Positions 1 to 6,302 of a stretch of 8,529 nucleotides of DNA are shown here, piece by piece. The notes under the pieces are model-generated. The model saw nothing but the letters and a program-made list of their open reading frames with translations. It did no database searches and was not told the origin of the DNA. Every line of letters starts with the position of its first letter. Position 1 is the first letter of the stretch. Both the position numbers and the translations under genes were made by a program. Source of the stretch: Coriobacteriaceae bacterium (GTDB taxonomy: Bacteria; Actinomycetota; Coriobacteriia; Coriobacteriales; Coriobacteriaceae); contig CABIWB010000014.1 in assembly GCA_902362275.1 (NCBI GenBank), positions 1 to 8,529 of the forward strand, given 5' to 3'.

Positions 1-3000
1 TCCCCGCGAGCTCACCGCCCGTGAAGCGCTTCGTCGCCTTGAGCGTTACCGAGGTCTCCTTCGGGCGGTACGTGTTCGTGATCACCGCAATCTGATCGTC
101 GATCACCTGAGATGTGGCGGTGCCATCATCCTTATAGATCTGCTCCATTTTGACGACTGGCTCGGTCAGATTTCCCTTGCCGTCATCCTTCACCGTTACG
201 GTCACTTTGTATTCGGCGCTGGAGTAGCTGACACCGCCCAGCCAACTGGGATCGCTCTTGGCGGGCGTAGTCTCGGCAATGTAGTAGGTGTACTTGCCAG
301 GCTTCTCATACTTAATCTCTCCGAAGCTAAATTCTTCGGCGCTCGTAACGGTCTTCTCGACCTGCTTCATGCCGGCCACGGGCGCTGCCGTGGCACCATC
401 AGGCATCGGCGTTCCATCGGCGGCGCGCAGGCAAAGCTCGAAGCTGTCGGCGCTAGTCCACTCACGGCCGGTGAACTTCTTCTTCGCCTTGATGCCTGTG
501 AGCGTCACCGAAGACTTCACGCTGTAGCTGTTGGTGAACACCAGCTTGTTGTCTTTGGCCACCGTGCCGTCGGAATTCTGCGGGGCAATCCTGCCCGAGA
601 TGCTATCGCCTTCTTCAGTCAGATTCTTGTCACCCTGCTTGCGGCCGGTCAGCTTATAGCCCGCGGGCATCTTGTCTGCGCCGGTCAGCTCCTGCACCGC
701 GTACTGGTCACCCTCGGCGAGACCGTACACGCGGATCGTCTGGTCGGCCGTGATGGTCTGCTCGCGGCCGTTCTCGAGGTCGAACATTTTGCCGACCTGC
801 TTCTCGCTTGCGGTCCCCGCGTTCTCAAACACCGCGGCCTTGTACGTCTTCCCCGCCGTCGTGGGCACGGTGAACTTGAAGGTGAACCCCGCGTCCGGTT
901 TTCCCGTCAGGCCCGCTGGCACCATGACCTTCTTCATCACCTCGAGGCTCGCCTCGCGTTCGTTCGCCACGCGCACGCAGGTGGCGCCCGTAAACAGGGC
1001 GTTCAGATTCATGTCGCCCAGGTCGGCGCGGGCGCCCTTCGCATTAGTGTCACCAGACACGTCCTGCGTGATGCCCATACGTATCCAGCCCGTCTCGGTC
1101 TCCAGGCGGTAAGGTTCGTCCTTCTTGGTGGGCCCATACTGGTAGACACGTCCATTGGCGCCGTACTTAAGATGTACCTCATTCTCGCCGCCCTTGGCGT
1201 CATTGTTCCAGGAAAGGTTGCCGTTGCCGTCGAGCGTCCCGTCGGACGTCTGGCGCTGGCCCTTGATCCACGTGAGCGTGTTGTCAATGTCGCCCTCTGC
1301 GCCAAACTGGCCCAGGCTCTTCATGAGCGAGCCCACGCCCACGAACGTCGAAACGCCGTCATCAACTGTACCAGCATCGGCGTGGACGCCGTAATCGTCC
1401 ACAATCACCTTGATGAGCCTGTCATTAAGCAGGAAGCCATTGGGCGCCGAGACCTCCTTCAGGAAGTAGGTACCCTTCACGAGCGGCTCGCTACTGTCGC
1501 TCGTAGACGGGAATACGCCTGCCCCTTCGAGCTTGACCGGGTTGGCGACCGACCTCGTCGTCAGGGTGTCGTAGGGGGCCTGGTCGCCATCGAGCACGGC
1601 CTTGCCGTTCGCATCCGTAGTCACCTGGGTGGACTTGTAAAGGCCGAACTTCGCCCCGTCAACGGGCTTACCCTCGGTATCGGTCTTCTGCACGAACAGG
1701 CGATTCTGGATGTTCGTGACGAGCAGGCGCGTGGCGAACTGCCGCTTGAAGTTCGTGCCGTCTGCGATGTCGTCGCTGTACACGTGGACTGTGTTCTTAG
1801 GCGTCGCGTCGCCGATCGAGCTCGCCGTTGTGTGGTAGATGGCCACCGTGTACTCGGCATCCTTGCGGGCATCACCGCTCAGCAGGTAGTAGTACTTGGA
1901 GATGTCACCGGGCAGATTTTGAATCTCTACCTGGTACTGGCCGCTTGTGTTGAGCGTGAAGGCGTGCAGGTCCCTCTTCGCCGCCTCGATAGCACCGGTC
2001 ATGCCCGGCTCCTTGGCGAGGGTGTATCCCGCTCCCGTCGATGGGTCGCCCGACACGGCGTACCAATTGTTCTGATCTTTGATATCTGCGTTTGCGCTTT
2101 TATCGCGCTTGAGCACCACAGCGAACAGTATGCCGGAGTCTAGGCTGACCTTCGTCAGGTCATTATTCGCCTGGTACACGGTCGACGGCGCGGTGATGGT
2201 CTCCTTCGCGCCGGCGAACGCGCCGGTCTTCCACACGACGCTGTCCGCGTCCATACCGCCGCGGTTGATGATGACGCCGCCCGCGCCGTTCCCGGCGCTC
2301 GCGGGCACGTACTCGAGCTGCATGCTGCCACCCGTCGCCGTGAGACTCGAGCGGTATCCCTCGGGCACGCGCGTCTCCTTCAGGAGGTAGTACTTGTTGC
2401 TGTGATCCTTGTTGTAGAGATCGTCGAAGTTGATGACGCCGTTGTCATCGTCGTTCGTGAGCGTTAGGTGGCCGGCCTCGTCCGTGGTGCCGGATCCGAG
2501 GGGCTCAAGCTCGTTCTTGAAGTCCTTGTCGGTCTTATAGAGCTGGAACTTGGCACCCTGTACGAACTTGCCGTCCTGGTCGAACTTGATGATGTCGGAC
2601 TCGGGAACCGTCACGAGGTTGTACTTGAGCTTCATGTTGGAGTCGGTGGCGCCACGCTCCAAGTAGAAGAACTTGAGCGTGTGGTTGGTGCCGTCAGCGA
2701 AGGTGTTGCCTTTGAAGCCCTTAGTAGTATCCTGCTTTGCTTCCTGGAACTTGCTTAACAGCGTGCCGTCTGGGGAATCGTTAACCTTAATCTCGCCCGT
2801 TTGGAAGTCGATGGTCAGCTTAGCACTGGTGTGGATGCCGCCAATGTCGCCCACGAGGACATCATCAATGAACACCCAGACGTCGTCGTCTCCGGCGAAC
2901 TCGAAGGTCATGGGCTTGTCAGCGTTCGTTTTGCCACCCTTCGGCTGCACGAAGCGCGACGACATTGAGAGGCCGAAATAATGGTTGAGGGGTTTGCTAC

Positions 3001-3793
3001 CGTTATATTGCGAGTCACCGACGTTCTGCGACGTAATGCCGTTCGGGACGAGCCCGCTGTCCCCCTCCTTGAATACCTCAGTGGCCGCATCGAAGGGGAA
3101 GAACTGGCCTACTGTATGAGGCTCAGCCCCCGCCTGCTTAACGCCGGCGGCATCGTATACATCAAATGCATTCTTATTGACGTTGTACGCCGCGTAGTTC
3201 TGCGAGCTGTCATACTCGTAGTAGCCGTCCTTGACCCGCAACAGACCCGTCACACCCATATGGGATATCTTGCCCGTCTGGGTGGAGGAATCAAACAGGT
3301 AGCCGAGGGATTCTCCGTCCCAGCGGTCGGTGAGTTTCGGGTAACCGTCGGTAAGAACCCTGTTCACGATGCCGATGCGAGGAGAGGGGCCACCCGTATA
3401 CTGGTTAAGTTCCTCGCTGGCTCCTTGATCCTTGAACTGGAACTGGTGGTTTGCGTTGATGCCGCCGTTGCCGGAAACCGACAGATGGTCATCGGGATTC
3501 ACCCAGTAATCAAACAGGTTGATTGTTGTCCCCGAAGGCGAAATCGTCGTGACCGTGTGGTCAGAAATCGCCGCTTCCGCACGGGCCGGCAGGAAGAAAC
3601 TCGCCGTCAGCGCGATGGCGAGGGCCAGAACAATCGCATATGGCAAGACCGGGCGCAGCCCGCGACGACGGTCATAAGACATGACGGACCACCGCTCGCG
3701 CGGCCGATGTCCACCAGGAAGTTCCCTGCTGGGACACCCCCCCCCGATAACATTATTCACGAGTAGAGACGTCGTCTCTCTGAGCTCCTGCAT
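1..3793 (-). CDS. Giant surface adhesin / pilin-like protein (fibro-slime, CnaB and FctA-type isopeptide domains), 3' end cut by window edge
   Basis: The frame stays open for 1264 codons and leaves the window without a stop, so the C terminus and any sortase motif are not visible. I chose the ATG at 3793 because GGGGAGG sits 5 bases upstream; the next in-frame ATG at 3682 has only a weak site. Residues 1-37 are a polar extension. Residues 38-75 look like a secretion signal: basic DRRR, hydrophobic core about 53-67, then an Ala-rich cleavage region. Residues about 225-395 resemble the fibro-slime domain (FAGDDDVWVFIDD at 299-311, then GDIGGIH). A CnaB/SpaA-like fold spans about 399-512 (K403, E473 in LLKET, N510) and a second starts near 698 (K703, E780 in FLKEVSAPNGF). 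Residues about 948-1090 look like another surface beta domain ending FTNSY. Residues about 1093-1242 resemble the Spy0128/FctA pilin isopeptide domain (E1174, N1240), and a second copy begins at about 1243. Likely role: exported, wall-attached adhesion to host or other cells, stabilised by isopeptide bonds (family knowledge plus inference). No binding partner can be named. Confidence 0.9.
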   Translation of the reverse strand, partial: MQELRETTSLLVNNVIGGGCPSRELPGGHRPRERWSVMSYDRRRGLRPVLPYAIVLALAIALTASFFLPARAEAAISDHTVTTISPSGTTINLFDYWVNPDDHLSVSGNGGINANHQFQFKDQGASEELNQYTGGPSPRIGIVNRVLTDGYPKLTDRWDGESLGYLFDSSTQTGKISHMGVTGLLRVKDGYYEYDSSQNYAAYNVNKNAFDVYDAAGVKQAGAEPHTVGQFFPFDAATEVFKEGDSGLVPNGITSQNVGDSQYNGSKPLNHYFGLSMSSRFVQPKGGKTNADKPMTFEFAGDDDVWVFIDDVLVGDIGGIHTSAKLTIDFQTGEIKVNDSPDGTLLSKFQEAKQDTTKGFKGNTFADGTNHTLKFFYLERGATDSNMKLKYNLVTVPESDIIKFDQDGKFVQGAKFQLYKTDKDFKNELEPLGSGTTDEAGHLTLTNDDDNGVINFDDLYNKDHSNKYYLLKETRVPEGYRSSLTATGGSMQLEYVPASAGNGAGGVIINRGGMDADSVVWKTGAFAGAKETITAPSTVYQANNDLTKVSLDSGILFAVVLKRDKSANADIKDQNNWYAVSGDPSTGAGYTLAKEPGMTGAIEAAKRDLHAFTLNTSGQYQVEIQNLPGDISKYYYLLSGDARKDAEYTVAIYHTTASSIGDATPKNTVHVYSDDIADGTNFKRQFATRLLVTNIQNRLFVQKTDTEGKPVDGAKFGLYKSTQVTTDANGKAVLDGDQAPYDTLTTRSVANPVKLEGAGVFPSTSDSSEPLVKGTYFLKEVSAPNGFLLNDRLIKVIVDDYGVHADAGTVDDGVSTFVGVGSLMKSLGQFGAEGDIDNTLTWIKGQRQTSDGTLDGNGNLSWNNDAKGGENEVHLKYGANGRVYQYGPTKKDEPYRLETETGWIRMGITQDVSGDTNAKGARADLGDMNLNALFTGATCVRVANEREASLEVMKKVMVPAGLTGKPDAGFTFKFTVPTTAGKTYKAAVFENAGTASEKQVGKMFDLENGREQTITADQTIRVYGLAEGDQYAVQELTGADKMPAGYKLTGRKQGDKNLTEEGDSISGRIAPQNSDGTVAKDNKLVFTNSYSVKSSVTLTGIKAKKKFTGREWTSADSFELCLRAADGTPMPDGATAAPVAGMKQVEKTVTSAEEFSFGEIKYEKPGKYTYYIAETTPAKSDPSWLGGVSYSSAEYKVTVTVKDDGKGNLTEPVVKMEQIYKDDGTATSQVIDDQIAVITNTYRPKETSVTLKATKRFTGGELAG
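68..517 (-). repeat. Pilin isopeptide (Spy0128/FctA-like) repeat unit; second copy begins at about 67 and leaves the window
   Basis: Residues about 1093-1242 begin SSVTL and KKKFTGREW, carry GKYTYYIAETTP in the middle, and end ITNTY. Immediately after ITNTY the pattern restarts with TSVTL and KRFTGGEL, exactly 153 residues (459 bases) after the first copy when the VTL motifs are aligned. These modules are typically tandem in Gram-positive adhesins and form a Lys-Asn bond with a catalytic Glu. Here E1174 and N1240 are the likely partners, with a lysine in the KKKFTG segment. The total copy number lies beyond the left edge. Confidence 0.7.
962..1702 (-). other. Second CnaB/SpaA-like domain with a large insertion (about residues 698-944)
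   Basis: The segment begins RLFVQKTDTEGK and DGAKFGLYKS and has a clear E-box (GTYFLKEVSAPNGF, with E780). Instead of closing within 20-30 residues, it continues for about 160 residues before a strand ending CVRVANE that could supply the closing Asn (N944). The inserted part contains DNTLTWIKG, repeated Gly/Asn/Asp turns, and a Trp- and Tyr-containing segment. Lys703 is the likely isopeptide lysine. The distant closing strand is inferred. Confidence 0.55.
2258..2601 (-). other. First CnaB/SpaA-like domain (about residues 398-512)
   Basis: The segment opens with IIKFDQDG and VQGAKFQLYK, the usual first strands of a SpaA/CnaB prealbumin-like fold. It carries the E-box as YYLLKETRVPEGYR and ends with VIINRG. 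The candidate isopeptide triad is K403, E473 and N510, read by analogy to known CnaB domains. Such a bond would resist proteolysis and mechanical pulling. Confidence 0.75.
2609..3121 (-). other. Fibro-slime-like domain (about residues 225-395 of the surface protein)
   Basis: The segment around FAGDDDVWVFIDD, followed by a GDIGGIH turn, a strand with IDFQTGEI, and then NHTLKFFYLERG, follows the order seen in fibro-slime domains (a PA14-like fold). These are found near the N terminus of large secreted proteins, originally in Dictyostelium and later in many Gram-positive surface proteins. The boundaries are approximate. The acidic DDD cluster could bind calcium, but that is inference. Confidence 0.75.
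3571..3682 (-). other. Predicted signal peptide of the surface protein (residues 38-75)
   Basis: After Met38 come an arginine-rich n-region (DRRRGLR), a hydrophobic stretch of about 15 residues rich in Ala, Leu and Ile, and an LPARAEAA region that offers AXA-type signal peptidase I sites. The sequence after it is polar and beta-rich, as expected for a mature secreted protein. If translation starts at 3793, the signal sits behind a 37-residue extension; if it starts at 3682, it is of ordinary length. The cleavage point is an estimate. Confidence 0.75.
3737..3745 (-). repeat. Nine-G homopolymer within the 5' end of the surface-protein frame
   Basis: The plus strand reads nine C in a row, so the coding strand has nine G, encoding Gly17-Gly19 of the extended protein. 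It is the longest single-base run I noticed in the window. It sits 16 codons after the ATG that has the strong ribosome binding site and before the signal peptide. Runs of this kind are prone to slipped-strand mispairing, and in several bacteria they switch surface proteins on and off. With nine G the frame is open. With eight it would meet TGA at 3607-3609, and with ten it would meet TGA at 3672-3674. Confidence 0.9.
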
Positions 3794-3798
3794 AATTT

Positions 3799-3805
3799 CC
3801 TCCCC
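3799..3805 (-). promoter_or_regulatory. Strong ribosome binding site deciding the surface-protein start
   Basis: On the minus strand GGGGAGG is followed by AAATT and then ATG at 3793, a near-perfect Shine-Dalgarno match with 5-base spacing. The ATG at 3682 has only a GGTGG-like sequence before it. This is the main argument that translation begins upstream of the G run. Confidence 0.8.
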
Positions 3806-3819
3806 AGCCACACGGTGAC

Positions 3820-3851
3820 CTGCCTGGGCACCCCCCGGAGGGCCGAGGCAG
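3820..3851 (-). other. GC-rich hairpin in the surface-protein leader
   Basis: The arms CTGCCT and AGGCAG (3846-3851 and 3820-3825) can pair, and the interior can add further G-C pairs around a C/G-rich loop. It lies between the predicted transcription start and the ribosome binding site. No U run follows, so it is not a classic terminator. It could stabilise the transcript or affect access to the ribosome binding site; this is inference. Confidence 0.4.
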
Positions 3852-3910
3852 TCTGACACATGCCCGCAGTCGTTCAAGAAATACCAACCCCAGCATATGC
3901 TTCTGAAGAT

Positions 3911-3940
3911 ATTATAGTCTTTTTATATAACAGTTTTTAT
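3911..3940 (-). promoter_or_regulatory. Probable promoter of the surface-protein gene (TATAAT box)
   Basis: On the minus strand a perfect TATAAT occupies 3916-3911 inside a markedly AT-rich stretch of otherwise GC-rich DNA. No good -35 element lies 16-18 bases upstream; the best match there is TAAAAA, which shares only three positions with TTGACA, so an activator may be needed. Predicted transcription starts near 3904, giving an untranslated leader of about 110 bases. A second AT-rich box (TATATAA) lies just upstream. Confidence 0.5.
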
Positions 3941-3994
3941 CTCATTACCGATGAAACCGGTTGCCAGTTGCCGGCTCAATCCCTTTGTCGCATG

Positions 3995-5422
3995 CTAGAG
4001 CGTGTGGAGCAGGGCGATGAGGAAGCGGATGCCTTGGAGGTAGGCGCGACGGGTGATGCGCTCGTTGGTGCCGTGGACGCCGCGGTCGCATTCGTCATCG
4101 TCGACCACAAAGGCGGAGAAGCGGATGCACTCGTGGCAAATGCGCTGGTAGTTGGCAGCGTCGGTTGCACCAATCACGGTCGAGGGCACGATGCTCATCG
4201 GCTCTTGGCCCACCGCAGACGATCCGTTTTCCTCCGTCCCCCTGGGATCACGGAAATAGCGGGTGGCAATGGCGCGAACGGCCTCGAGCCCCGGACCGCC
4301 CACGCGCGGGGACGGCGAAGGCTCGGAGCTGCCGGGGCCAAGTTCGACCTCAACACGTCCGGCAAGGCCCGCCGCGGCAACCGCCTCGCGGCAGCGCGCC
4401 ACAACGTCGGCCACGCTCGTGCCCTCGAGCATGCGGAAGTTAATGTTGGCCCACATATCCTGCGGCATCACGTTGGCGCCGGTGCTGCCACCCTCGATCT
4501 GCGTGGGCGCGCAGGTGGTCGTCACCAGCGGATAGAGCTTTTTGCTGGCGAGGCACTCGCGCACGATGGTGTCCTTGTTGGCGGCAATTTCATCGGCCGT
4601 ATAGAGCCCCAACTCGACGAGTTGGGCGGCAAGCAAGTCGGTCACGCGCGTCGGCCACTCGATATCGCAGATTGCGGTGATGGCACGGCTAAGCACCTCG
4701 AGCGATGTGCCGCCGTAGGGGTTGGACGAATGCCCGCCCTCACTCTTCGTCTTGAGCACAATATCGGCGTAGCCCTTCTCGGCAAGGTCGGCATGCATAA
4801 GCCAGCCCTCGCCCGCGCCGTACTCGGCAGCTGGAACGATGCGGTAGTCACCCTCGTCGATCAGGTACTCAAGCTCAATGCCGCGCTCCTCGAGCGCGCG
4901 GCCGATGGCGCCTGCGCCATACTGCGTAGTCTCCTCGTCCTGGCCAAAGGCCAGGAGCAGCGTGCGCTCGTGCTGCCAACCGTGCGCCAGCGCATACTCA
5001 ACCGCCTCGAGAATGCCTGCGACCTGGTCTTTCATATCGATGGCGCCGCGACCCCAAATGTAGGTGTCGTCTACATGCCCGCTAAAGGGGGCGTACGTCC
5101 AGTCGTCCTCGGTACCCGGCACCACGGGGACCACGTCCATGTGACCCATGAGCACAACGGGCTTGAGTGCGGGGTCGGAGCCGGAAAGCGTCACCAATAG
5201 CGAACGATCGATGAGCTCGACCTCGCCCGCCGCAAACACGCGCGGCCACGCCCGCTGCATGTACGCACGCAGGTCGGCAAACGCCTGCCAGTCAACCGCC
5301 TCGGCATCCATGCTCGAAATCGTCGGGAACGACAGCACGCGGCCCAGGCGCTCGCACGCGCCAGCCTCGTCTATATCGGCAAAATCGTCCTCATGCGCAA
5401 AGAAGCGCCAAACCTCGGCCAT
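3995..5422 (-). CDS. M20 family metallopeptidase, carboxypeptidase S / PM20D1-like (475 aa)
   Basis: This is a zinc-dependent amidase or dipeptidase, predicted cytoplasmic because no signal peptide is visible. M20 landmarks appear in order: GHMDVVP (metal ligand H94, catalytic-loop D96), GRGAIDMK (bridging D129), QDEE (E163 general base, E164 ligand), LIDEGD (acidic ligand D189 or E190), GGHSSNPYGG (dimerisation-domain H231) and GVHGTNE (H450 ligand). The core looks intact. The length and the C-terminal block CIRFSAFV followed by GVHGTNER resemble carboxypeptidase S and PM20D1 more than ArgE or DapE. Such enzymes cleave C-terminal residues from small peptides or hydrolyse N-acyl amino acids. 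I chose the ATG at 5422 because AAAGGA lies 4 bases upstream; a GTG at 5476 would add 18 residues. It follows the importer ATPase by 72 bases on the same strand and is probably co-transcribed, suggesting that it processes imported substrate. The exact substrate cannot be read from sequence. Confidence 0.9.
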   Translation of the reverse strand: MAEVWRFFAHEDDFADIDEAGACERLGRVLSFPTISSMDAEAVDWQAFADLRAYMQRAWPRVFAAGEVELIDRSLLVTLSGSDPALKPVVLMGHMDVVPVVPGTEDDWTYAPFSGHVDDTYIWGRGAIDMKDQVAGILEAVEYALAHGWQHERTLLLAFGQDEETTQYGAGAIGRALEERGIELEYLIDEGDYRIVPAAEYGAGEGWLMHADLAEKGYADIVLKTKSEGGHSSNPYGGTSLEVLSRAITAICDIEWPTRVTDLLAAQLVELGLYTADEIAANKDTIVRECLASKKLYPLVTTTCAPTQIEGGSTGANVMPQDMWANINFRMLEGTSVADVVARCREAVAAAGLAGRVEVELGPGSSEPSPSPRVGGPGLEAVRAIATRYFRDPRGTEENGSSAVGQEPMSIVPSTVIGATDAANYQRICHECIRFSAFVVDDDECDRGVHGTNERITRRAYLQGIRFLIALLHTL

Positions 5423-5446
5423 GACATCCTTTCGATTGTGATGACG

Positions 5447-5471
5447 AGGGCCGCCCCACCGGAACGGCCCT
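5447..5471 (-). other. Inverted repeat between the ATPase and peptidase genes
   Basis: The arms AGGGCCG and CGGCCCT are seven bases each and perfectly complementary, separated by an 11-base loop. They sit in the 72-base gap between the two genes. No T run follows on the minus strand, so it does not look like an efficient intrinsic terminator. It may lower or stabilise expression of the downstream peptidase relative to the transporter (inference). Confidence 0.4.
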
Positions 5472-5494
5472 GCCACATAAGCGTTTGCGGTCGG

Positions 5495-6280
5495 TTATTT
5501 GTCCTCGAGATAACGCGAGAGGAACTCGCGGGTGCGCTGGTGTTTGGGGTTACCGAAGAGCTCGGCCGGCGCGGCGTCCTCGAGCACTACGCCCTTGTCC
5601 ATAAAGACCACGCGATCGGACACGGTGCGGGCAAAGGCCATCTCGTGCGTGACGACGACCATGGTCATTCCGTCGGCAGCAAGTTTGCGCATGACCTCGA
5701 GCACCTCTCCCACGATCTCGGGGTCGAGTGCGGAGGTCGGCTCGTCGAACAGCATGATCTGCGGATTCATACATAGGGCACGAGCGATGGCCACGCGCTG
5801 TTTTTGACCACCGGACAGGCGACCCACGGCGGCGTGCGCGAACTTCTCGAGCCCCACGCTCGTCAGATGCTCCATCGCGACCTTCTCGGCCTCGGCCTTG
5901 CTCATCTTTTTGAGCGTGACGGGCGCGAGCGTGCAGTTGTCGAGCACGTCCATGTTGTTGAACAGGTTAAAGCCCTGGAACACCATGCCGATGTCCTCAC
6001 GCAGCTTGTTGATGTTGCAGCGCTCGGCCGTGAGGTCCTGGCCGTGGAACCAGATGTGGCCCGCGTCCGGGGTCTCGAGCAGGTTGAGGCAGCGCAGGAA
6101 GGTCGACTTACCCGAACCCGAGGCTCCGATAATGGTGACGACCTCGCCGGGGTTAACGGACAGGTCGATGCCCTTGAGTACCTCGAGCGAGCCGAAGCTC
6201 TTGCGCAGGCCCTCGACGCGGATGAGCGGCTCATTGGTCTGTGCGGCGGCCGCGGTGCCGGTAGTGGCGGTATCTGCCAT
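5495..6280 (-). CDS. Polar amino-acid ABC transporter ATP-binding protein (261 aa)
   Basis: This is the cytoplasmic ATPase that powers the adjacent permease. All ABC motifs are present and intact: Walker [10 protein letters not shown] at 52-60, Q-loop Gln102, signature LSGGQ at 155-159, Walker B IMLFDE at 175-180, D-loop SALD at 183-186, and switch His212. The length is typical of the GlnQ/HisP group, and the [20 protein letters not shown] segment is characteristic of polar amino-acid importers. The first 17 residues, rich in Ala and Thr, are an extra tail. I chose the ATG at 6280 because GAGGAG sits 7 bases upstream; an open frame continues further upstream to 6355 but overlaps the permease gene. 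It begins 22 bases after the permease stop, consistent with one operon. The amino acid carried cannot be named from the ATPase. Confidence 0.95.
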   Translation of the reverse strand: MADTATTGTAAAAQTNEPLIRVEGLRKSFGSLEVLKGIDLSVNPGEVVTIIGASGSGKSTFLRCLNLLETPDAGHIWFHGQDLTAERCNINKLREDIGMVFQGFNLFNNMDVLDNCTLAPVTLKKMSKAEAEKVAMEHLTSVGLEKFAHAAVGRLSGGQKQRVAIARALCMNPQIMLFDEPTSALDPEIVGEVLEVMRKLAADGMTMVVVTHEMAFARTVSDRVVFMDKGVVLEDAAPAELFGNPKHQRTREFLSRYLEDK

Positions 6281-6302
6281 GATGATTCTCCTCGTCTTAA
6301 GC

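Noticed and set aside
1172..3766. Several plus-strand open frames of 100-320 residues opposite the adhesin
   Set aside because: They are antisense to one continuous 1264-codon frame with recognisable surface domains; none of them shows a recognisable domain.
3950..3976. Possible terminator after the peptidase gene (CCGG-flanked sequence with TTGCC repeats)
   Set aside because: The repeats are mostly direct, not inverted; the only stem would be four bases and no T run follows.
3860..5200. 446-residue open frame on the plus strand
   Set aside because: Antisense to the M20 peptidase, whose catalytic motifs are intact; the plus-strand translation shows no domain.
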